NCBI GenBank assembly: GCA_021781775.1
Contig: JAJXWE010000016.1
Coordinates: 1-12,121 of the forward strand
Length of the DNA: 12,121 nt
Direction of reading: 5' to 3'
Source of the DNA: Pseudomonadota bacterium
Lineage (GTDB): Bacteria; Pseudomonadota; Gammaproteobacteria; Steroidobacterales; Steroidobacteraceae
This document shows positions 6,939-12,121 of this stretch, piece by piece (the stretch's first letter is position 1; the number at the start of each line of letters is the position of its first letter). The translations under genes and the position numbers were made by a program. The notes below the pieces were generated by a model that searched no databases, was not told the origin of the DNA, and saw only the letters and a program-made list of their open reading frames with translations.

Positions 6939-8447
6939 ATGTGTGGAATCGTCGGCATCGTCGGCAAGAGCGCGGTCAACCAGCGCCTGTACGACGCGCT
7001 GACCGTCCTGCAGCACCGTGGCCAGGACGCCGCCGGCATCGTCACTGCCGCCGAGAGCGAGCTGTGCGTGCGCAAGGGCAGCGGTCTGGTGCGTGACGTC
7101 TTCCAGCAGCATCACATGCTGGAGCTCAAAGGCGACGTCGGCATCGGACACGTGCGATATCCCACCGCCGGGTGTGACCGCGCCTCAGAGGCGCAGCCGT
7201 TCTACGTCAACTCTCCGTACGGCATCTGCCTGGCGCACAACGGCAATCTCACCAATGCCACCGAGCTCGCCGAGGTACTGACCCGCGAGGACCTCCGTCA
7301 TCTCAATACCGGTTCGGATTCCGAGGTGTTGCTGAACGTGTTCGCCTCGGAGCTGCAGCGAATCGGCACGCCGCGCGTCACGCAGGCCGACGTGTTCGCG
7401 GCGCTCGAGGCGGTGTACCGTCGCTGCCGCGGCGGCTTTGCCGTGATCGCCATGATCATCGGCCACGGCATCGTCGGCTTCCGCGATCCCAACGGCATCC
7501 GCCCGCTGGTGGTCGGCGAGCGCGACACGCCGCAGGGCAAGGAATGGATGCTCGCCTCCGAGAGCGTGGCCCTCGACAGTCTGGGCTTTCGTCTGGTGCG
7601 CGACATCGCCCCCGGCGAGGCGGTGCTGATCGACGAGAGCGGTCGGCTGCACGCGCACCAGTGCGTTGCCGGTACGCACCACACCCCGTGCATCTTCGAG
7701 TACGTCTACTTCGCGCGTCCGGACTCCAAGATCGACAACATCTCGGTCTACCGCGCGCGCATGCGCATGGGTGACCGGCTGGCCGAGAAGATCCTGCGCG
7801 AGCGCCCGAATCACGACATCGACGTCGTCGTGCCGATTCCGGACACCAGCCGGACCAGCGCGCTGCAGCTGGCGCAGCGGCTCGGCCTGAAATATCGCGA
7901 GGGGTTCACCAAGAACCGCTACATCGGCCGAACCTTCATCATGCCCGGCCAGCAGCAGCGCCAGAAATCGGTGCGCAACAAGCTCAACGCCATCGACCTG
8001 GAGTTCCGCGGCAAGAACGTGCTGCTGGTTGATGATTCCATCGTGCGTGGCACGACCTCCGCGCAGATCATCGAGCTTGCGCGCGAAGCCGGCGCGCGCA
8101 AGGTCTACTTCGCTTCGGCGGCGCCGCCGGTGCGCTACCCGAACGTCTACGGCATCGACATGCCGGCGGCGCGCGAGCTGGTCGCTAGCGGTCGCAGCGA
8201 CGAGGAGGTCATGCAGCTCATCGGGGCGGACTGGCTCGTCTACCAGGATCTTGAGGATCTCATCGCCGCGTGCAAGCACGAGGACTCGCAGGTCGCGGAG
8301 TTCGACACCTCGTGCTTCTCCGGCAACTACGTCACCGGCGACGTCACGCCGCAGTACCTGGAGCGCCTGCAGCGCGAGCGCTCCGATGAGGCCAAGCAGC
8401 GCGGCCGCGATGGACGCGGGACACTGAAAATCGTCCACGGTGGCTGA
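6939..8447 (+). CDS. purF: Amidophosphoribosyltransferase
   Basis: PurF catalyses the first committed step of purine synthesis, making 5-phosphoribosylamine from PRPP and glutamine. The protein starts MCGIVGIVGKS, so Cys2 becomes the N-terminal glutaminase nucleophile once Met is removed, and there is no propeptide. The N-terminal Ntn glutaminase domain contains LQHRGQDAAGIVT, GIGHVRYPTAG, the oxyanion segment LAHNGNLTN, TGSDSEVLL and FRDPNGIRPLVVG. The phosphoribosyltransferase domain carries the PRPP loop VLLVDDSIVRGTTS at about residues 361-374. The 502-residue length matches the roughly 505 residues of E. coli PurF, and the protein looks like the form without propeptide and iron-sulfur cluster. 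A clear GAGGT lies before the start. The end overlaps the glycerate kinase by eight bases. In Pseudomonas the next gene is metZ; here it is not. Confidence 0.98.
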   Translation: MCGIVGIVGKSAVNQRLYDALTVLQHRGQDAAGIVTAAESELCVRKGSGLVRDVFQQHHMLELKGDVGIGHVRYPTAGCDRASEAQPFYVNSPYGICLAHNGNLTNATELAEVLTREDLRHLNTGSDSEVLLNVFASELQRIGTPRVTQADVFAALEAVYRRCRGGFAVIAMIIGHGIVGFRDPNGIRPLVVGERDTPQGKEWMLASESVALDSLGFRLVRDIAPGEAVLIDESGRLHAHQCVAGTHHTPCIFEYVYFARPDSKIDNISVYRARMRMGDRLAEKILRERPNHDIDVVVPIPDTSRTSALQLAQRLGLKYREGFTKNRYIGRTFIMPGQQQRQKSVRNKLNAIDLEFRGKNVLLVDDSIVRGTTSAQIIELAREAGARKVYFASAAPPVRYPNVYGIDMPAARELVASGRSDEEVMQLIGADWLVYQDLEDLIAACKHEDSQVAEFDTSCFSGNYVTGDVTPQYLERLQRERSDEAKQRGRDGRGTLKIVHGG

Positions 8448-9624
8448 TCGTCCGTCACAGGGCGATGCACGTCGAGAGCTGCTGATCGAGCTGTTCCGGG
8501 CGGGCCTTGCCCGTGTGGATGGGCGCCGCTGCGTGCGCGAGGCGCTGCGCGATGAGCTGCCGCGCGCGGTTTGGGCCGTGGCGATCGGCAAGGCGGCGGT
8601 GTCCATGGCGCTCGGGGCGCGCGATGCGCTCGGGGACTCGCTCGAGGCGCTGCGGGTCATCACTCCGCCGGGCCACGGCGCCGAGGCGCTCATCGCGGCG
8701 GTGCCCGATGTTGAAATCCTCGAAAGCGCCCATCCGTTGCCCGACGAGCGCTCGCTGCAGGCCGGTGCGCGACTCCTGGCCTGGCTTGAGGCGCTGCCGT
8801 CCACGGCGGGCGTGTTGTTCCTGATCTCGGGCGGCGCCTCGGCGCTGGTCGAGGTGCCGATGCCCGGGGTCACGCTCGAGCAGATCGTCGCCATCGCGCG
8901 GCGCGCATCGGCCGGCGGCCGTGACATCGGGTCGCTCAACGCCGAGCGGGCGAGCTGCTCGCAGATCAAGGGCGGGCGGCTCACGGCGCGGCTCGGCGGG
9001 CGCGAAGGCCGGGCACTGCTGATCTCCGACGTCCCCGGCGACGACCCGGCCGTCATCGGCTCCGGTATTCTCGCGCCGGCCCCTTCCGGTGATGCGATCC
9101 GGCGGCAGGTGATTGCTTCGATCGACGACGCGATGGATGCGGTCGTTGCAGCGGCGCGGACCCGAGGCCTGACGGTACGCCGTGCCGCCGGCCGGTTCTG
9201 CGGCGACGCGCAGCGCCTGGCGACGCAGTTCACCCACGAGCTGGCGCTGGGTCAAACGCAGGTGCAGGTGTGGGGCGGGGAGTCGACGGTGCAGCTGCCG
9301 CCGATGCACGGGCGCGGCGGACGTAACCAACACCTGGCGCTCGCGGCGGCCCGACTGATCGCCGGCTACCCGGATCTGGCGCTGCTTGCGGCCGGCACCG
9401 ACGGCATCGACGGCACGAGCGCGGATGCCGGCGCGGTGGTCGATGGGGAGACGTGCGCGCGCATTGCCCTGCACGGTCTCGACGCGGACGAGAGCCTGCG
9501 GCACGCCGATTCGGGCACGGCGCTCGAAGCGGCCGGTGCACTGCTGCACACCGGTCCGACCGGAACCAACGTGGCGGACCTCGTCATCGGCCTGAAACAG
9601 GTCCCACAGCGCCCGTCGTTGTGA
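8440..9624 (+). CDS. Glycerate 2-kinase, MOFRL/DUF4147 (TtuD/GckA) family
   Basis: This family phosphorylates D-glycerate, giving 2-phosphoglycerate, at the end of glyoxylate, tartrate and serine-cycle routes. The 394-residue protein has the family blocks in order: AVAIGKAAVSM (Lys51), ESAHPLPDERS, FLISGGASALVEVP, QIKGGRLTARLGG, LLISDVPGDDPAVIGSGILA, then the MOFRL part with WGGESTVQLP, GRGGRNQHLALAAARL, LAAGTDGIDGTSADAGAVVD and LLHTGPTGTNVADLVIGL. Small departures from the usual pattern are SGGASAL instead of SGGGSAL, NAERAS where relatives have N-x-VR, and GGRNQH instead of GGRNQE. The GTG start overlaps the purF end by eight bases without its own good ribosome site, so it is probably translated by coupling. 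The family is clear; the substrate D-glycerate is inferred. I do not assign garK or glxK, which name a different kinase family. Confidence 0.9.
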   Translation: MADRPSQGDARRELLIELFRAGLARVDGRRCVREALRDELPRAVWAVAIGKAAVSMALGARDALGDSLEALRVITPPGHGAEALIAAVPDVEILESAHPLPDERSLQAGARLLAWLEALPSTAGVLFLISGGASALVEVPMPGVTLEQIVAIARRASAGGRDIGSLNAERASCSQIKGGRLTARLGGREGRALLISDVPGDDPAVIGSGILAPAPSGDAIRRQVIASIDDAMDAVVAAARTRGLTVRRAAGRFCGDAQRLATQFTHELALGQTQVQVWGGESTVQLPPMHGRGGRNQHLALAAARLIAGYPDLALLAAGTDGIDGTSADAGAVVDGETCARIALHGLDADESLRHADSGTALEAAGALLHTGPTGTNVADLVIGLKQVPQRPSL

Positions 9625-9642
9625 GCAATTGTAACGACGGGG

Positions 9643-9675
9643 CGTGCCGGGGCACGTGCGCCGCTGGCGCGGCGC
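9643..9675 (+). other. Two adjacent GC-rich hairpins between the glycerate kinase and the response regulator
   Basis: CGTGC (9643-9647) pairs with GCACG (9652-9656) around a CGGG loop. GCGCCGC (9658-9664) pairs with GCGGCGC (9669-9675) around a TGGC loop. They lie in the 91-base gap that separates the purF cluster from the two-component pair. No T-run follows, so they are not a classical intrinsic terminator. They could be a weak terminator, an operator or a chance result of high GC. Confidence 0.35.
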
Positions 9676-9715
9676 AGGCGCGCTCCGGTATCGTTGACCG
9701 CACGAGCGTTCCACC

Positions 9716-10432
9716 ATGCGCGAAAACCCCCACCTGCTGATTGTCGATGACGACCGCGAGATCCGCTCGCTGTTAAGTCAGTACCTGGAGAAGGAGGGAT
9801 TGCGGGTCACTGCGGTGCGCGATGCCCCGGAGATGCGCCGGGCGATGGAGCGCTCGCACTTCGACCTGCTGGTGCTCGATCTGATGTTGCCCGGCGAGGA
9901 CGGCCTGTCGATCTGCCGCGAGCTGCGCAGCCGCTCGCAGCTGCCGGTGATCATGCTGACCGCACGCGGCGAGGACGTCGACCGGATCATCGGACTCGAA
10001 CTCGGCGCGGACGACTACGTGCCCAAGCCGTTCAATCCCCGCGAGCTGCTGGGACGGATTCGCGCCGTACTGCGTCGCTGTGCCCCGTCCGGGCTCGAGT
10101 CCGGCCCGCAGCCCGTGGCCGCCTTCCTGTTCGGCGGCTGGCGCCTCGACACCACCCGCCGCGTGCTGATTGGCGCCGCAAGCGAAGTGGCGCTGAGCGG
10201 CGCCGAGTACAGTCTGCTCGCGGTGCTGTTGTCTGCGGGAAATCGCGTCGTGACGCGTTCGGAGCTCGCGGAACTGCTGCGCGGCCGGGAGATTGATCCG
10301 CTCGACCGCAGCATTGATGTGCGCGTCAGCCGTCTGCGTCAGGCGCTGGGTGACGATGCGCGCGCACCGCGTCTGATCAAGACCGTCTACGGCCGGGGCT
10401 ATGTGATCGGCGTGCCGGTCGAGACCGAGTAG
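9716..10432 (+). CDS. OmpR-family DNA-binding response regulator
   Basis: The 238-residue protein has an N-terminal receiver domain with the acidic pocket Asp11/Asp12 (LLIVDDDREI), phospho-acceptor Asp55 (LVLDLMLPGEDG), Thr82 (VIMLTARGED) and Lys104 (DYVPKPFNPREL). After a short linker comes an OmpR/PhoB winged-helix domain (about residues 140-234), with LSGAEYSLLAVLLSAGNRVV, the recognition-helix region DRSIDVRVSRLRQAL and the wing KTVYGRGYVIG. It most resembles OmpR itself among the subfamilies (LELGADDYVPKPFNPRELLG, RSIDVRVSRLR). It is followed 15 bases later by its likely partner sensor kinase. The ATG at 9716 gives the normal receiver start; only a weak GAG-type ribosome site precedes it. 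The target genes and signal cannot be read from this sequence, so I leave the symbol empty. Confidence 0.94.
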   Translation: MRENPHLLIVDDDREIRSLLSQYLEKEGLRVTAVRDAPEMRRAMERSHFDLLVLDLMLPGEDGLSICRELRSRSQLPVIMLTARGEDVDRIIGLELGADDYVPKPFNPRELLGRIRAVLRRCAPSGLESGPQPVAAFLFGGWRLDTTRRVLIGAASEVALSGAEYSLLAVLLSAGNRVVTRSELAELLRGREIDPLDRSIDVRVSRLRQALGDDARAPRLIKTVYGRGYVIGVPVETE

Positions 10433-10447
10433 GTCGCGGACGAACTC

Positions 10448-11929
10448 GTGCGCATGCGTCTTCGCCTTTGGCCGCAATCGCTGTTCGGTCGATTGATCGC
10501 CGCCACCGTCATCGGCGTGTTGCTCGCCCAGACGGCGAGCCTGTACCTGCTGGCACGCAACGAGCAGCGGATCGTGACCCAGGTGGCCACGCGCGTGTGG
10601 GCGCGACGGATCAGCGAGATTACGCTCATGCTCGCCCAGTTGCCGCCGCGCAGCCGCGCGCGCGCGCTGCATCAGCTGCGGACGATGGGCGGATTCCAGT
10701 CGTTCGGTCCGCAGCCACTGCTGCTGCGCCGCCCCTTGGCGCAGGGCCGGCTGCGTGGGATGCGGCCGCTGCGGGGGCCGGACTGGCTGTGGCTGCGCCG
10801 GATGGCACACAACCGCATCGCAACGGTGCTGCACATCCCGCTGCCGCTCAGCTCCGACGCGCAGGCCCTGCTGCTGAAACGGTTGCGCACTGAGCTCGGC
10901 GGCCGCTACCGGGTCGCGCTGTTGCCTGCGGGCACCGCGGCCGCGGGGGTGATTCCGATCTCGCTGCCGCCCATCGGTCCACCCGATGAGCCGCCCGGTG
11001 CCTACGATCTGCAGGTGAGTGGCCCCGGCACGCCGCGGGTGCTGTTCCGCGTGGCACGCATCTCCCCGGCGGTGGCTTTGCCGCCGCGGCTGCTGATCAA
11101 TCTGGCGCTGCTGGTCGCCGTACTGATCGCGGCCCTGTACGTGGCGGCCCTGGGCATCACCCGGCCGCTGTCACGCCTGGCGGGCGCGGCCGACACCATC
11201 GGTCGCGGCGCGCGCGCACCGCCGGTGCCGGAAAAGGGTGCGCGCGAGCTGCGCAACGCGGCCCGGGCATTCAACAGCATGCAGGAGCGGCTGCATCGGT
11301 ATCTGGACAGTCGCACGTCGGTACTCGCAGCCATGTCGCATGACCTGAAGACACCGCTGACGCGTCTGCGGCTGCAGGTCGAGACTCTGATCGACGATCC
11401 AGCGCTCCGCGAGCGGCTCGGGCACGAGCTTGACGAAATGGAAGACATGGTGCGCGGGGCGCTCGCGCTGTTTCGGGGTCTCGATGACCAGGAGAGGGTC
11501 GAGCCGATCGACGTCAATGCGCTGGTGGAGGCCGTGCGGCGCGGGTTCGTCGAGATGGGACGTGAGGTGAGCGTCAGCGGGCATGCCGCCGCGCCGCTCC
11601 CGGGCCGGCCCCAGGCGCTCAAGCGCTGTCTGACCAATCTGGTCTCAAACGCGGTGAACTTCGGCGACGACGCCCGGATCGAAGTCCATGACGGCGCTGC
11701 GCTGCGTATCGTGGTGAGCGATGCCGGCCCGGGTATCCCGCCGCATGCTCTGGAGCGGGTCTTTGAACCGTTCTACCGGCTCGAGTCCTCGCGCAACCGG
11801 GACACCGGCGGCACCGGGCTCGGACTGAGTATCGCGCGGGACGTTGCGCAGGCGCATGGCGGCACGCTGAGTTTGCGCAACCGGCCGCAGGGCGGTCTGG
11901 AGGCCGAGCTGTGTTTCCCGCGACGCTGA
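10448..11929 (+). CDS. EnvZ-type sensor histidine kinase
   Basis: This membrane sensor is the likely partner of the regulator just upstream. From the GTG start it has 493 residues; the ATG two codons later (10454) is equally possible. It has a first membrane helix at about residues 15-37 (LFGRLIAATVIGVLLAQTAS), a basic periplasmic domain of about 170 residues and a second helix at about 218-238 (LINLALLVAVLIAALYVAAL). A HAMP linker follows (ITRPLSRLAGAADTIGRG, then ELRNAARAFNSMQERLHRYL). The dimerisation domain has the phosphorylated His298 in AAMSHDLKTPLTRLRLQVE. The ATPase domain has the N box with Asn401 (LTNLVSNAVNFG), the G1 box from Asp425 (SDAGPGIPPHALERVFEPFY) and the G2 box GGTGLGLSIARD. 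All catalytic motifs are intact. The periplasmic domain gives no recognisable ligand-binding motif, so the signal is unknown. Confidence 0.94.
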   Translation: MRMRLRLWPQSLFGRLIAATVIGVLLAQTASLYLLARNEQRIVTQVATRVWARRISEITLMLAQLPPRSRARALHQLRTMGGFQSFGPQPLLLRRPLAQGRLRGMRPLRGPDWLWLRRMAHNRIATVLHIPLPLSSDAQALLLKRLRTELGGRYRVALLPAGTAAAGVIPISLPPIGPPDEPPGAYDLQVSGPGTPRVLFRVARISPAVALPPRLLINLALLVAVLIAALYVAALGITRPLSRLAGAADTIGRGARAPPVPEKGARELRNAARAFNSMQERLHRYLDSRTSVLAAMSHDLKTPLTRLRLQVETLIDDPALRERLGHELDEMEDMVRGALALFRGLDDQERVEPIDVNALVEAVRRGFVEMGREVSVSGHAAAPLPGRPQALKRCLTNLVSNAVNFGDDARIEVHDGAALRIVVSDAGPGIPPHALERVFEPFYRLESSRNRDTGGTGLGLSIARDVAQAHGGTLSLRNRPQGGLEAELCFPRR

Positions 11930-11934
11930 GCCGT

Positions 11935-11958
11935 GCGCCGTACATTTGCTTACGGCGC
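11935..11958 (+). terminator. Terminator-like stem-loop after the sensor kinase
   Basis: GCGCCGTA (11935-11942) pairs perfectly with TACGGCGC (11951-11958) around an eight-base loop, six bases after the kinase stop codon. A second small hairpin follows: GCGGC (11963-11967) with GCCGC (11971-11975). The place and strength suit a transcription terminator for the two-component operon, but the usual T-run is missing. Confidence 0.45.
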
Positions 11959-12003
11959 GGGCGCGGCAGCGCCGCTAGACTTGGGGCAGAGTTGCTCACC
12001 GGT

Positions 12004-12009
12004 GGAGGA
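12004..12009 (+). promoter_or_regulatory. Shine-Dalgarno-like GGAGGA before ATG 12016
   Basis: GGAGGA ends six bases before the ATG at 12016, an ideal spacing. It is the main argument that the last 106 bases begin a protein gene. It also sits in the loop side of a small TGGA/TCCA hairpin, so it may instead belong to a structured RNA. Confidence 0.35.
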
Positions 12010-12015
12010 AAATCC

Positions 12016-12121
12016 ATGGAAGTGACCAGTAAAGGCTGGTCTGAAGGGAAGGACGTGATCGGTCACGTCCGGAAATTCGGAGCATCTGTCCAGCGGGTGC
12101 GAATCCCGCCCGGTCAAAGCG
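12016..12121 (+). CDS. Possible start of an unknown gene, 3' end outside the window
   Basis: An open frame begins at ATG 12016 behind a strong GGAGGA and stays open to the window edge, giving 35 residues (MEVTSKGWSEGKDVIGHVRK followed by FGASVQRVRIPPGQS). I do not recognise a family. There is no signal peptide or membrane helix in what can be seen. About 62 percent of third codon positions are G or C, clearly lower than in the preceding genes, and the same bases fold into several perfect hairpins. Either this is a gene of different origin, or it is not coding at all. Confidence 0.35.
   Translation, partial: MEVTSKGWSEGKDVIGHVRKFGASVQRVRIPPGQS

Larger units (their letters stand above)
12001..12121 (+). 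ncRNA. Possible structured RNA, group II intron-like 5' region (cut by window edge)
   Basis: Four stem-loops follow each other: TGGA/TCCA around GGAAAA (12002-12015); GACCAG/CTGGTC (12024-12041); an 8-bp perfect stem GGACGTGA/TCACGTCC around TCGG (12051-12070); and GCGGG/CCCGC around TGCGAAT (12094-12110). The stretch has fewer G/C in third positions than all neighbouring genes. GGGTG-nnnnn-CCC hairpins and CTGAAGG-type stretches occur in domain I of bacterial group II introns, and some of these introns insert just behind terminator hairpins, as would be the case here. This is pattern resemblance only. It competes with the reading of the same bases as a coding start. Confidence 0.35.

Noticed and set aside
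7185..9233. 682-codon minus-strand frame across purF and the glycerate kinase
   Set aside because: It mirrors two well-supported genes codon by codon, has no recognisable domain and no plausible start context.
8455..9717. 420-codon minus-strand frame over the glycerate kinase
   Set aside because: It is complementary to the intact kinase frame, rich in Arg, and without motifs.
9773..10834. 353-codon minus-strand frame over the response regulator and kinase start
   Set aside because: It is a shadow frame rich in Gln, His and Arg, with no domain.
12094..12116. T-arm-like hairpin suggesting a tRNA 3' end
   Set aside because: The stem and seven-base loop have the right size, but the loop reads TGCGAAT rather than TTCGAAT, and no anticodon or D arm can be fitted upstream.
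1..12121. CRISPR array, insertion sequence ends, tandem repeats or prophage genes
   Set aside because: I saw no regularly spaced repeats, transposase frame, terminal inverted repeats or phage-type genes. Apart from the last 120 bases the window is core housekeeping DNA.

Overview
The window is a GC-rich piece of a bacterial chromosome, almost fully coding and with every recognisable gene on the + strand. The gene order fimV, truA, accD, folC, a dedD-type SPOR gene, cvpA, purF is the conserved gammaproteobacterial arrangement. Together with the FimV/HubP protein, the Gram-negative type PurF and the OmpR/EnvZ-type pair, it points to a high-GC gammaproteobacterium outside the enterics. I cannot name the genus from the sequence.

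Layout. Bases 1-2586 hold the 3' part of fimV (polar hub protein), whose 5' end lies outside the window. It is followed by truA (tRNA pseudouridine synthase, 2586-3368), accD (acetyl-CoA carboxylase beta subunit, 3408-4271), folC (folylpolyglutamate/dihydrofolate synthase, 4316-5614), a dedD-like SPOR protein (5611-6297), cvpA (6456-6929), purF (6939-8447) and a MOFRL/DUF4147-type glycerate 2-kinase (8440-9624). After a 91-base gap with two GC hairpins come an OmpR-type response regulator (9716-10432) and an EnvZ-type sensor kinase (10448-11929). The last 190 bases hold a terminator-like hairpin and then a segment with several perfect stem-loops, which also reads as the start of an open frame (ATG 12016) cut by the window edge.

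How it fits together. From fimV to the glycerate kinase the genes are overlapping or closely packed, except for 158 bases before cvpA, so they probably form one long transcription unit or a chain of overlapping units. They combine cell-pole organisation, tRNA modification, fatty-acid synthesis, folate metabolism, envelope/septal function and purine synthesis: growth-linked housekeeping. The two-component pair looks like a separate unit.

The window is mostly ordinary core genome. The parts worth a second look are the right-hand edge (structured RNA, possibly the 5' part of a group II intron, versus a new gene), the missing trpF between truA and accD, the glycerate kinase coupled to purF, and three promoter-like boxes of similar sequence inside the cluster.
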